A stretch of DNA of 32,750 nucleotides from Acetobacteraceae bacterium (GTDB taxonomy: Bacteria > Pseudomonadota > Alphaproteobacteria > Acetobacterales > Acetobacteraceae): positions 1 to 32,750 of the forward strand of contig JANWJK010000011.1 of the NCBI GenBank assembly GCA_025452005.1, given 5' to 3'. A program made the position numbers and the translations under genes. How positions within the stretch are numbered: the stretch's first letter is position 1; every line of letters begins with the position of its first letter. Below, one piece after another: positions 15,913-23,701 of this stretch. The notes beneath the pieces were generated by a model. It ran no database searches. It was not told where the DNA came from and worked only from the letters and a program-made list of their open reading frames with translations.

Positions 15913-16922
15913 CGCTCGTGCACGATCCCGTCCGGGTCGCGCACCCGGTCGTCCGGCTCCAGATAGTCCGGCCCGATCGGCACCTTGCCATGTCCGCCCG
16001 GGATATCCAGCACGTAGGTCGGCCACGCCAGTCCGGTCACCCTTCCGCGCAGTTGCGCCAGCAATCCCCGGCCTTCCTCGATCGGCACGTGGAAGCGCGC
16101 GGTGCCGGGCGCGGGATCGAGCTGGTGCAGGTAGTACGGCTTCACCCGCGCACCCAGCATGGCACGGAACAGCGCCTCCAACGTCGCCGCATCGTCGTTC
16201 ACGCCGCGCAGCAGAACCGACTGGCCGAGCACCGGAACCGCGCGTGACTGGATGCGCCGGATGGCGGCAAGCGCCGCCGGCGTGAACTCTCGCGCATGAT
16301 TGCCATGCAGCACCACCCACATCGCCTTCGCTGTGGCAAGCGCGTCCGCCAAGGCGTCGGTGACGCGCACCGGATCGGCTACCGGCACGCGGGTGTGAAC
16401 CCGCAGGATCTCGATATGCGGGATTGCCGACAGCGCCGCGACGATCGCGGCGAGCCGGCGAGGCGACAGCATCAGCGGGTCGCCGCCGGTCAGGATGACC
16501 TCGCGGATCGCTGGATGCGCGGCGAACCAGTCGTATGCCGCCTGAAGCTCGGCCTCGGTCAGCAGGCCGCCGTCCGGTCCGACATGCTCGCGGCGGAAGC
16601 AGAAGCGACAATAGACCGGACAGATCAGCAGCGGCTTTAGCAGCGCCCGATCGGGATAGCGGTGCACCACGCCCTTGATCGGTGCCAGCGCGTCATCCGC
16701 GATCGGATCGGTACGCTCGTGCGGCGCGGTCACCAGTTCGTCGGGATCGGGGATGAACTGCCGCCCGATCGAGTCGTCCGGGCGCTCGATAAGCGCCTGC
16801 ATAGCCGGGGGAATCGCAACCGCGTAGCGTTGCTCGACCCGTGCCACCCCGGCGATCGCATCATGAGGGATCATCCCGGCCGCGGCGAGCGCGTGGGCGT
16901 GACGCAGGGTTTGGCGGGCCAT
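15909..16922 (-). CDS. epmB: EF-P beta-lysylation protein EpmB (lysine 2,3-aminomutase-like radical SAM enzyme)
   Basis: A 337-residue radical SAM protein that converts (S)-alpha-lysine into (R)-beta-lysine for EF-P modification. The [4Fe-4S] motif CPVYCRFCFRR has Cys101, 105 and 108 in the C-x3-C-x2-C spacing. Further family features: EVILTGGDPLMLSPRRLAAI and RVHTRVPVADPVRVT (substrate and SAM barrel strands), PVLGQSVLLRGVNDDAATLE and VKPYYLHQLDPAPGTARFHV. The length fits EpmB rather than the longer catabolic aminomutases, and efp and epmA are close by. The start at 16922 is directly preceded by a hairpin (16923-16948) that contains the only good ribosome binding site. Confidence 0.93.
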   Translation of the reverse strand: MARQTLRHAHALAAAGMIPHDAIAGVARVEQRYAVAIPPAMQALIERPDDSIGRQFIPDPDELVTAPHERTDPIADDALAPIKGVVHRYPDRALLKPLLICPVYCRFCFRREHVGPDGGLLTEAELQAAYDWFAAHPAIREVILTGGDPLMLSPRRLAAIVAALSAIPHIEILRVHTRVPVADPVRVTDALADALATAKAMWVVLHGNHAREFTPAALAAIRRIQSRAVPVLGQSVLLRGVNDDAATLEALFRAMLGARVKPYYLHQLDPAPGTARFHVPIEEGRGLLAQLRGRVTGLAWPTYVLDIPGGHGKVPIGPDYLEPDDRVRDPDGIVHER

Positions 16923-16948
16923 GGCGGCAGGAGATAACTCCCGCCGCC
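16923..16948 (-). promoter_or_regulatory. Hairpin covering the epmB ribosome binding site
   Basis: Read on the minus strand, GGCGGCGGGAG, loop TTAT, CTCCTGCCGCC forms an 11-position stem with one mismatch. GGGAG, the apparent ribosome binding site, lies in the 5' arm and the 3' arm touches the epmB ATG. It could restrict epmB translation, or end transcripts from the small gene at 16957-17130; no T-run follows. Confidence 0.5.
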
Positions 16949-16956
16949 ACGCTCAG

Positions 16957-17130
16957 CTAGTAGTAGGTGTGGGGAAATACGCCGAACAGCAGCAGCAGGA
17001 CCACGATCAGCAGCACGAGGCCGAGCCCGCCGCCGTAGTGGGCGCCGCCGTAGTAACCGGACCGGTAACCGTAATAGCCGCCACCGCCGAACAGCAGGAC
17101 GATGACCAGGATCAACAGAAGGAGGCCCAT
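16957..17130 (-). CDS. 57-residue Gly/Tyr-rich membrane protein, DUF3309-like
   Basis: A 57-residue open frame with an AAAGG ribosome binding site 8 nt before the ATG at 17130. MGLLLLILVIVLLFGGG is one membrane helix, a soluble Gly/Tyr linker (YYGYRSGYYGGAHYGG) follows, and GLGLVLLIVVLLLLFGVF is a second helix, ending in PHTYY. The repeated L-I-L-V helix followed by a Gly-rich turn resembles small DUF3309-type proteins, whose role is unknown. The strong amphipathic pattern and ribosome binding site make it likely to be real. It lies between epmB and epmA, on the epmB strand; whether it has any tie to EF-P modification is unknown. Confidence 0.62.
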   Translation of the reverse strand: MGLLLLILVIVLLFGGGGYYGYRSGYYGGAHYGGGLGLVLLIVVLLLLFGVFPHTYY

Positions 17131-17242
17131 GAGATGCGCCTTTCATTTGTGACCCGAGCCAGATTGGCGGCAAGCAAGGTCGCGGCGTGGCCCAATTGTG
17201 GCGACGCCGCGGTATGCGTGAAGGCACGGTAACATTCCCGCC

Positions 17243-18235
17243 ATGCCGCAACCCGCCTGGCATCCCGACAGCCTCGCGGCGCGCCTGCCGTTCCTGCGGC
17301 GCCGCGCGCTGGTGACGCAGGCCACGCGCGCGTTCTTCACCGGGCGCGGCTACCAGGAGGTGGCGACATCGTATGCCGTTCCGGCCCCTGGTGAAGAGGT
17401 CCATCTGCGTCCGTTCCGCACCGAACGCGAACATCCGGACGGCACACGCGAGCCGCTCTGGCTGCACACCAGCCCGGAGTTCGCCATGAAGCGGCTGCTG
17501 GTCGCCGGTGCGGGGCCGATCTTCCAGTTGGCGCGCGTGTGGCGCAACGGCGAGCGCAGCGACCTGCACGCGCCCGAGTTCACCATGCTGGAGTGGTACC
17601 GTCCCGGCACCGGCATGGGCGGGCTGATCGACGAGACCGCCGCCTATCTGCGTGCCGTCCTGCCGCCGGTCGTCACGTGCCGCGGCGTCGCCACCGACCT
17701 CTCACGGATCGAGTGCCTTACCGTCGCCGATGCGTTCACGCGCTACGTCGGTGCCGATGTGCTGGCGACCGCCGGGGACGCGCCGGCGCTCGCTGCCGCC
17801 GCGCGGACGCGGCTGCGCGAGAAGGAAGACTGGGAGGACCTGTTCTTCCGCCTGCTGCTGGAGCGGGTCGAACCGCGTCTCGGCCGGTCGCACCCGACCT
17901 TCCTCACCCATTGGCCTGCCGCGCAGGCCGCACTGGCGCGGCGCGACCCAGCCGATCCACGCGTCGCCGAGAGGTTCGAGCTGTTCGTCTGCGGCATCGA
18001 GCTGGCCAACGCTTTCGTCGAGTTGACCGATGCCGATGAACAGCGAACGCGGTTTCAGACCGATCGGGCCAGGCGCCACGCTGCAACCGGCCCGGATTGG
18101 CCGCTGGATGAGGATTTCCTCGCCGCGCTCAGCTTCGGCATGCCGCCATCAGCGGGCATCGCTCTCGGCTTCGACCGGCTCGCGATGATCGCGTCCGGCG
18201 CCAGCCGCATCGACCAGGTGCAGTGGCTTGGCTGA
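17243..18235 (+). CDS. epmA: EF-P--lysine ligase EpmA (class II LysRS-like)
   Basis: A 330-residue protein similar to the catalytic domain of class II lysyl-tRNA synthetase but lacking the N-terminal tRNA-binding domain, the mark of EpmA (PoxA/GenX). It activates beta-lysine with ATP and transfers it to the EF-P lysine. Motif 2 is ARVWRNGERSDLHAPEFTML (residues 97-116, with the R-x-x-E start). Class II motif 3 is GIALGFDRLAMIA near the C-terminus (about 305-317). ELFVCGIELANAFVELTD matches the substrate-binding segment of the family. The ATG at 17243 begins MPQPAWHPDSLAARLPFLRR, a standard EpmA opening. It reads away from the small gene; the 112-nt gap 17131-17242 shows no clear promoter. Confidence 0.95.
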   Translation: MPQPAWHPDSLAARLPFLRRRALVTQATRAFFTGRGYQEVATSYAVPAPGEEVHLRPFRTEREHPDGTREPLWLHTSPEFAMKRLLVAGAGPIFQLARVWRNGERSDLHAPEFTMLEWYRPGTGMGGLIDETAAYLRAVLPPVVTCRGVATDLSRIECLTVADAFTRYVGADVLATAGDAPALAAAARTRLREKEDWEDLFFRLLLERVEPRLGRSHPTFLTHWPAAQAALARRDPADPRVAERFELFVCGIELANAFVELTDADEQRTRFQTDRARRHAATGPDWPLDEDFLAALSFGMPPSAGIALGFDRLAMIASGASRIDQVQWLG

Positions 18236-18242
18236 CCGGGCT

Positions 18243-19010
18243 TCAGTGGCGCGCCAGGACCGGGAACTGCATGCACAACGCCTCGGCGCCGCCGTCCCCC
18301 GCGATCATTGTCAGCGCCCCATCTCCCGGCGCGACGAAGACACAGGAGTTCGGCGGCAGCAACGCCGCCTCGCCCGCTGAAGCCGAGCCGGACAGCACGA
18401 TCCAGAACTGACCGCCACCGTGGTGCGGATCGGGCCCGCTGACGCTGGCACCCGGCGGCAGGCGATAGCGCCATGTCGCCATGCCGTCCGGCGTCTGCTC
18501 GATCACCGTGGCGGAGGACAGCAGCTCGGTGCGCGCCAGTTGCTCGGCCGAGGCCACCGGCATCGGCGCGGCGGTCGCTTCGCGGTGCGCGAAGTTCTGG
18601 GTCCGTGCCGCGCGGAGCTGCTCGCGTGCGGCCGGCATGTAGCGCGCGCCGGAATCCCAGGTGTTGCGCAAGGTGAACCAGGAAATCCCCTCGTCGGCTG
18701 CGACGATCGGTCCGTAAGCGGACCATGCGTCGGTGTAGTGCACCGCCACGGTGCCCACGTCGTGGGTGCCGAGCCGGCCGCCGCCCTGCACGATGACCTG
18801 ATACTGATCGGCCTCATGGAAGTGCGGCTTCGTCACCGCATGCGGTTCCTTCTCGACCAGGAAGGCCATCGGATACAGCGAGCCCGCCTCGGGCGGGGTC
18901 TGGCCTTGCTTCAGCGTGTTGCGGTTCTCGCCGATGAAGGTGGTATGCCAGCCGTTGCCGGTCTTGCGCCGCGTCTGTCGCACGACCTCGCTGTTCGCCG
19001 TGAGGATCAT
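18243..19010 (-). CDS. Cupin-fold protein, function unknown
   Basis: A 255-residue double-cupin-like protein. The first cupin motif is KPHFHEADQYQVIVQGGGRL (about 61-80): the H-x-H and following Q fit a metal-binding cupin, with Gln where Glu is usual. The second barrel covers ATWRYRLPPGASV to GDGALTMIAGDGG, without the full histidine set. Such proteins can be dioxygenases, isomerases or ligand-binding regulators. The start ATG at 19010 overlaps nothing; the stop is 8 nt from the convergent epmA stop. It lies 30 nt downstream of the methionine synthase gene on the same strand and may be its operon partner, but no link is established. Confidence 0.78.
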   Translation of the reverse strand: MILTANSEVVRQTRRKTGNGWHTTFIGENRNTLKQGQTPPEAGSLYPMAFLVEKEPHAVTKPHFHEADQYQVIVQGGGRLGTHDVGTVAVHYTDAWSAYGPIVAADEGISWFTLRNTWDSGARYMPAAREQLRAARTQNFAHREATAAPMPVASAEQLARTELLSSATVIEQTPDGMATWRYRLPPGASVSGPDPHHGGGQFWIVLSGSASAGEAALLPPNSCVFVAPGDGALTMIAGDGGAEALCMQFPVLARH

Positions 19011-19040
19011 CGTTCCGCCTCGTTCGCTGTTCCGTGCAGC

Positions 19041-20063
19041 CTACGCCGCGAAGCGCCGCCGCGCCAAGGCGGCGCCGGCGCCCAGCGCCGCCAGCTTCGC
19101 CTCCGCCACTTCGCGGCGCATCGGCGCCATGCCGCAGTTGGTGCACGGGAACAGCCGCTCCGGCGGCACGAAGGACAGCGCCTCGGCGATGGTGTCGGCG
19201 ACCTGCTCAGGCGTCTCGACGCGGTCGGTCGCGACGTCGATCACGCCGACCAGCACGTCCTTGCCGGCGAGCAGCCGCATCAGTGCCATCGGTACATGCG
19301 AGTTGCGGCACTCCAGCGACACCTGGTCGATGCGGCTGTTCGCCAGAACGGGGAAGGTCTCCTCGTACTGGCGCCATTCGGACCCCAGCGTGCCCTTCCA
19401 GTCGATGTTCGCCTTGATGCCGTAGCCGTAGCAGATATGCACCGCGGTCTTGCACGCGAGGCCCTCGGCCGCGCGCTCCAGCGCCGCCACGCCCCATTGC
19501 TTCACCGCGTCCATGTAGACATTGAACGCCGGCTCGTCGAACTGGATCACATCGACACCGTCGCCGGCCAGCGCGCGCGCCTCCTGGTTCAACAGCTCGG
19601 CGAATGCCATGGCCAGCGCCACGCGGTCGCCATAGTGCGTATCCGCGATCGTATCGATGATCGTCATCGGCCCCGGCAGGGTGAACTTCAACCGGCGCGC
19701 GGTATGTGCGCGCGCCAGCCGCGCCTCGGTCTCATGCACGCGGCCGCGCAGGCGCAGCGGTCCGGTGACCGTCGGCACCATCGCCTTGTAGCGGTTGTTG
19801 CGTATGCCCATCTCGACGCGCCGGCCGAAGTCGATGCCTTCGACGTTCTCCAGGAAGCCGTGCACGAAGTGCTGGCGCGACTGCTCGCCGTCGCAGACGA
19901 TGTCGATGCCGGCATCCTCCTGCTGCTTGATCGCGAGCAGCGTCGCGTCGCGTTTCGCCGCGGCCAGTTCGTCGCCGGCAAGCTTCCACGGCGGCCACAG
20001 CATGTTCGGCTCGGCGAGCCAGGCCGGTTTGGGCAGACTGCCGGCGATGGTGGTCTCGAACAT
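19041..20063 (-). CDS. mesD: Core-MetE-type methionine synthase, MesD-like
   Basis: A 340-residue protein equal to the catalytic C-terminal half of cobalamin-independent methionine synthase MetE, without the N-terminal half. Predicted zinc ligands are His209 and Cys211 (VHICYGYG), Glu251 (SLECRNSH) and Cys310 (PCTNCGM). FTLPGPMTIIDTIADTHYGD and DVIQFDEPAFNVYMD are typical of core-MetE. The opening TIAGSLPKPAWLAEPNMLWP and the later GIKANIDWKGTLGSEWRQYE resemble the MesD group as I recall it from Acinetobacter, which works without methyltetrahydrofolate and needs a partner MesX (DUF1852). No DUF1852 gene is in the window. The ATG at 20063 has GGAGG just upstream. A 30-bp-arm palindrome lies between it and the next gene. 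Confidence 0.78.
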   Translation of the reverse strand: MFETTIAGSLPKPAWLAEPNMLWPPWKLAGDELAAAKRDATLLAIKQQEDAGIDIVCDGEQSRQHFVHGFLENVEGIDFGRRVEMGIRNNRYKAMVPTVTGPLRLRGRVHETEARLARAHTARRLKFTLPGPMTIIDTIADTHYGDRVALAMAFAELLNQEARALAGDGVDVIQFDEPAFNVYMDAVKQWGVAALERAAEGLACKTAVHICYGYGIKANIDWKGTLGSEWRQYEETFPVLANSRIDQVSLECRNSHVPMALMRLLAGKDVLVGVIDVATDRVETPEQVADTIAEALSFVPPERLFPCTNCGMAPMRREVAEAKLAALGAGAALARRRFAA

Positions 20064-20085
20064 GGCCTCCGCCCTTGTCAATTGG

Positions 20086-20145
20086 AACCACGGATGAACA
20101 CGGATGCACACAGATATCCGCGTTCATCCGTGTGCATCTGTGGTT
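20086..20145. repeat. 60-nt palindromic element of 10-bp phased units
   Basis: Two 30-nt arms meet at 20115/20116 with no spacer. The left arm has GGAT/AGAT at 20092, 20102 and 20112 (spacing 10 and 10), the right arm ATC at 20116, 20126 and 20136. The arms match in 25 of 30 positions; four of the mismatches leave G-U or A-C-type pairs. It ends one base before the stop codon of the hydroxyacid oxidase gene, 22 nt upstream of the methionine synthase start. A similar design is seen at 32513-32619. It is probably a mobile or repetitive intergenic element; copy number in the genome is unknown. Confidence 0.7.
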
Positions 20146-21261
20146 TCATAAATTTGGTGATTCAGGCGTGCGGAACAGCAGCGGGAACGCACTGTGCACG
20201 TGCGGCGGGGTGACCGGCGGCACGCCGAAATGCAGGAACGAGCGGTTCAGCTCCGCCAGGCTGCGCGCGCCCGATAGCGCCATCGCCACCATCACCTCCT
20301 GCTCGAGTATCTCCAGCAGCCGGTGCACGCCGCGATCGCCCTCCGCCGCCAGCGCGTAGCAGTAGAGCCGCCCGACCGCGACTGCATCGGCGCCCAGCGC
20401 GATCGCCTTCACCACGTCGGTGCCGCGCGCGAAGCTGCCGTCGATCACCACGCGCGCCCGGCCGCGCACCGCATCGATCACCTCGGGCAGCACGTCCATC
20501 GAGCCGCGGCCGTAATCGAGCTGCCGCCCGCCGTGGTTCGACACATACACCACCTCGACGCCGTGCTCGCAGGCGATCGCCGCGTCCTCGGCTGTGGCGA
20601 TGCCCTTCAGGATCAGCGGAATGCTGTGCTGGTCCTTGAACCGCTTGATGTTGTCCCACGAGAAGCCTGCCTGGTGGTTCTGCCCGGTCGCCGCCGTGCG
20701 CCACGGCTTGACGAAGCGCGCTGTGATGTCGCGCTCGCGCCGGCTGTAGGAGGCGGTGTCCACCGTGATGCAGAACGCGTCGTAGCCGGCATCGACCGCG
20801 CGGCGCACAACGTCGTCCACCCAGGTATCATCGCCACGCACATAGAGCTGGAAGATCTTCGGTCCCGTGGCGGCCTTCGCCGCCTCTTCCAGACCAGGCT
20901 TCGTCACCGAGCTCACGATGATCGGCACGCCAAACTCGGTAGCGCCACGGCCGGCGGTCGCGGCACCGCCGGGATCGAACGATTCCAGCGAACCGACCGG
21001 CGCCAGCATCACCGGCAGCCGCAGCTTCATGCCGAGGAACGTCGTCGTCGCGTCCACCTTGGAGACATCGCGCAGCACACGCGGCCGCAGCGCGATCGCA
21101 TCCAACGCCGCGCGATTGCGGCGCAGCGTCGTCTCGGTTTCCGCGGCGCCGGTCAGATAGCCCCAGATGTTGCTGTCGAGCTTGGCCCGCGCCGCCGGGA
21201 TGAATTCGTGCAGGCACTGGTAATCGCCCGTGAGTTCGGTCAGGTGCGGCGCTTCCGGCAT
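20146..21261 (-). CDS. FMN-dependent 2-hydroxyacid oxidase/dehydrogenase family protein
   Basis: A 371-residue TIM-barrel flavoprotein of the lactate/glycolate/mandelate oxidase family. Seen: MLAPVGSLESFDPGG (about 85-99, flavin N-terminal loop), QLYVRGD (Tyr140), LILKGIATAEDA (Lys219, FMN), YVSNHGGRQLDYG (His243 catalytic base, Arg246 substrate binding) and VVIDGSFARGTDVVKAIALG with DAVAVGR (FMN phosphate). All key residues are present. The substrate could be L-lactate, glycolate, mandelate or another 2-hydroxyacid; it does not carry the membrane loop of mandelate dehydrogenase. It sits behind the MFS transporter on the same strand with a 60-nt gap, so hydroxyacid uptake and oxidation could be coupled. 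The stop lies directly beside a palindromic repeat. Confidence 0.9.
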   Translation of the reverse strand: MPEAPHLTELTGDYQCLHEFIPAARAKLDSNIWGYLTGAAETETTLRRNRAALDAIALRPRVLRDVSKVDATTTFLGMKLRLPVMLAPVGSLESFDPGGAATAGRGATEFGVPIIVSSVTKPGLEEAAKAATGPKIFQLYVRGDDTWVDDVVRRAVDAGYDAFCITVDTASYSRRERDITARFVKPWRTAATGQNHQAGFSWDNIKRFKDQHSIPLILKGIATAEDAAIACEHGVEVVYVSNHGGRQLDYGRGSMDVLPEVIDAVRGRARVVIDGSFARGTDVVKAIALGADAVAVGRLYCYALAAEGDRGVHRLLEILEQEVMVAMALSGARSLAELNRSFLHFGVPPVTPPHVHSAFPLLFRTPESPNL

Positions 21262-21321
21262 CGATGTCTCCCATGTTCGGCCGGCGCCATCAGGCCCAGA
21301 CGCGGCGGTGACCGCAAGCCC

Positions 21322-22548
21322 TCAGGCCGCCACCGTGGCCGGCCTTTGGGTGAGCGGCTTGCCGGGGCGCGTCTCGGGCATCAACCGCCAGACCAGCAGC
21401 AGTGCCACTGCGCCGATCAGCGCCAGGCCGAGAAAGGCGACAGAGGCACCGAACTCGTCCGCCAGCCAGCCGGCGGCGGTGGTGCTGGCGGTGGCGCCCA
21501 GACCAGCGGCCAGCAGGAAGGATCCCATCGCGAGATTGAGGTAGCCGTTGCGCTGCGTGAGGTCGGCGGCGATGAGCGGCATCGTCAGGCCGAACACGGT
21601 CGCGCTGACCCCGTCGAGCAATTGGATCGCCACCAGCGGGACCGCGTCGGGCACTGCGACGAACAGCAATCCGCGCAGCGGCAGGGCAGCGAAGCCCAGG
21701 AGCAGGATCGGCTTGCGGCCCATGCTCTGGGCCAGGCGGCCGACCCAGGGCGAGCACAGCGCGACCACGACCTGCGGCACGATGATCGCCGCCGACACGA
21801 CGAAGCCGGACGGACCGTCACGTTTCGCCAGCTCGTTCAGCGCCAGCGGCAGCATCGCCGCGTTGGCGAGGTAGAACAGCATCACGCAGACGGCGAACAG
21901 CGGCAGCGCCGGCTCGCGGATGATGTCCAACGGGCGATGCTCGCTCTGCTTGCGTACGTCCGGATGATGCGTGGCCGGGTGATCGTTGACGACATGGTCG
22001 CGGACGCGGAATGTCGCCAGCGTCAGCAGCGCCGGGATGGTCAGAAGCGTGGTGACGACGAACACCGCGCCCTGCGGCAGATAGGTGGCGACGGCACCAA
22101 GCAACGCCGCACCGAACGCGCTGCCGAGTGAGGCATAGCGGCCGTTGATGCCCAGACGTTCGCTGAATGCGTCGTGGCCGCAGAGTTGCAGCGTGAGCGA
22201 GGCGATCGCCGGCGCGAGCAGGCAACTGGCGAATGCGTGCAGCACCCGGGCCAGCAGCACGCCAGCAGGCGTCGGCATGGGGACCAGCATCAACGCGCTC
22301 AGGCCGAGCATAAGCAGGCAGTTTGCGATGGCAAAGCGCTTGAGGTGGATGAAGTCCACGATCGCCGCCGCCGGCAACTGGAAGATCAGCGCCGATGCCG
22401 TGCCGACGCTGAGTACGAAGCCGATATCGACCTGGCTCCAGCCCATGGTGGTCAGGTAGACCGTGAAGAACGGCCCGAAGGCCGTCTGAATGGCCCCGGT
22501 GAAGAAGTTCAGCCCGTTCAGGCCGACCTGGCAGCGCAGCGGTATCAT
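21322..22548 (-). CDS. Major facilitator superfamily transporter
   Basis: A 408-residue membrane protein with 12 predicted hydrophobic segments in two halves. The half-linker loop (FRVRDHVVNDHPATHHPDVR) separates helix 6 from 7, and the second half has LCSPWVGRLAQSMGRKPILL, the duplicated MFS loop motif (G-R-x-x-x-x-x-G-R-K). The start is put at the ATG at 22548: an upstream ATG at 22602 would lie inside a terminator hairpin and add a hydrophilic tail. The substrate is unknown; the neighbouring hydroxyacid oxidase gene on the same strand hints at an organic acid, but this is weak. No regulator is adjacent. Confidence 0.87.
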   Translation of the reverse strand: MIPLRCQVGLNGLNFFTGAIQTAFGPFFTVYLTTMGWSQVDIGFVLSVGTASALIFQLPAAAIVDFIHLKRFAIANCLLMLGLSALMLVPMPTPAGVLLARVLHAFASCLLAPAIASLTLQLCGHDAFSERLGINGRYASLGSAFGAALLGAVATYLPQGAVFVVTTLLTIPALLTLATFRVRDHVVNDHPATHHPDVRKQSEHRPLDIIREPALPLFAVCVMLFYLANAAMLPLALNELAKRDGPSGFVVSAAIIVPQVVVALCSPWVGRLAQSMGRKPILLLGFAALPLRGLLFVAVPDAVPLVAIQLLDGVSATVFGLTMPLIAADLTQRNGYLNLAMGSFLLAAGLGATASTTAAGWLADEFGASVAFLGLALIGAVALLLVWRLMPETRPGKPLTQRPATVAA

Positions 22549-22580
22549 CGTCCGGCCGAAACCTCGCTGCCTCGGGAGCC

Positions 22581-22618
22581 GAAAAGACGAAGGGCCGGGC
22601 AAACAGGCTGCCCGGCCC
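22581..22618 (-). terminator. Rho-independent terminator after the glycosyltransferase gene
   Basis: Read on the minus strand, a perfect 10-bp stem GGGCCGGGCA / TGCCCGGCCC with a 7-nt loop (22592-22618) is followed by the T-rich TTCGTCTTTTC (22581-22591). It lies 28 nt beyond the glycosyltransferase stop and 33 nt before the MFS start. Confidence 0.85.
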
Positions 22619-22645
22619 CCATCCTATCGTCGGCGTGGCGCGGTG

Positions 22646-23701
22646 TCAGTCCCCGACGGCGCGCAACTTTGGCGCCTGCGGCATGCACAGCTCTTCGTAG
22701 AGGTCGAGATAATCCTCCGCCATGCGCCGGGCCGTGAAGCGGCGCTCGAACTGCCGGCGGACCAGGGTGCGATCAAGCTCGCCCAGCCGGTCGACCGCGG
22801 CGATCGCGGTCGCATCATCGTGAACGATGAAGCCGGTGAGGCCGTCGTCGATCACCTCGGGCACCGAGCCGCGGTTGAAGGCGATGACCGGCGTGCCGCA
22901 GGCCATGCTCTCGATCATCACCAGGCCGAACGGCTCCGGCCAGTCGATCAGGAACAGGAGCGCATGCGCGCCGGACAGGAAGTCGGGCTTCTGCGCGTCG
23001 TTGATCTCGCCGATGAACTCGACCCAGGGGCTGGCGTCGATCAGCGGCTTGATCTCGTTCTGGTAGTACTTCTTGTCGGCGTTATCGACCTTGGCGGCGA
23101 TCTTCAGCGGCATGCCCGCCGCACCGGCGATGCGGATCGCCTTATCAATGCCCTTTTCCGGTGAGATGCGTCCGAGGAACGCCAGATAGTCCTGCTTGAC
23201 GGGCTGCGGCGTGAGCAGGTTCGCCGGCATGCCGTGATGCACCGTGCGGATCCAGTTCAGGTGGGGGATCGGCCGGCGCTGGCTGTCGGAGATCGACACG
23301 AACGGCGCATCGAACAGCTCGTAGACGTCCTTGAACTCCGGGATGTCGAGCCGGCCGTGCAGCGTGGTCAGGAACGGCGTGGGCTGTCGGCTGAACAGCG
23401 ACAGCGGGAAGTAGTCGGTATGGAAATGCAGCACATCGAACTCGTCGGCGCGGCGATAGATCAGCTCCATCATCCGCATGTAGATGGCGATCCAATCGAT
23501 CACCGTCGGATCGAGCCGCAGCGCCTTGTCGCGCATCGGCGCCAGCTTCGCCGAGGTGATGGAATCACCGCTGGCGAACAGGGTCACGTCATGACCCATG
23601 GCGACCAGTTCCTCGGTGAGGGAGTACACGACACGCTCGGTGCCACCGTACAGCTTTGGCGGCACCGCTTCGAAAAGCGGAGAGATCTGAGCAATGCGCA
23701 T
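22646..23701 (-). CDS. Glycosyltransferase family 4 (GT-B fold)
   Basis: A 351-residue GT-B glycosyltransferase. The N-domain opens MRIAQISPLFEAVPPKLYGG with the GG-T-E-R loop. The C-domain carries FLGRISPEKGIDKAIRIAGA and the donor-binding E-x7-E motif EPFGLVMIE followed by SMACGTPVIAFNRGSVPEVI. GT4 enzymes transfer sugars from nucleotide or phospho donors with retention of configuration; acceptor and sugar are not known. The gene is transcribed away from an ABC exporter, sharing a 165-nt gap, and ends at a clear terminator. Together with the exporter it might build and export a glycan or glycolipid, but this is inferred from position. Confidence 0.92.
   Translation of the reverse strand: MRIAQISPLFEAVPPKLYGGTERVVYSLTEELVAMGHDVTLFASGDSITSAKLAPMRDKALRLDPTVIDWIAIYMRMMELIYRRADEFDVLHFHTDYFPLSLFSRQPTPFLTTLHGRLDIPEFKDVYELFDAPFVSISDSQRRPIPHLNWIRTVHHGMPANLLTPQPVKQDYLAFLGRISPEKGIDKAIRIAGAAGMPLKIAAKVDNADKKYYQNEIKPLIDASPWVEFIGEINDAQKPDFLSGAHALLFLIDWPEPFGLVMIESMACGTPVIAFNRGSVPEVIDDGLTGFIVHDDATAIAAVDRLGELDRTLVRRQFERRFTARRMAEDYLDLYEELCMPQAPKLRAVGD

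Noticed and set aside
20064-20145. SAM or cobalamin riboswitch upstream of the methionine synthase gene.
   Set aside because: The gap is filled by a palindromic repeat; no riboswitch core motifs are visible.
18420-20213. Plus-strand open frame of nearly 600 codons.
   Set aside because: Antisense to the cupin and methionine synthase genes, His/Arg/Gln-rich with no family features.
22549-22602. N-terminal extension of the MFS transporter to the ATG at 22602.
   Set aside because: It would place the start inside the glycosyltransferase terminator hairpin and adds a hydrophilic tail before the first membrane helix.
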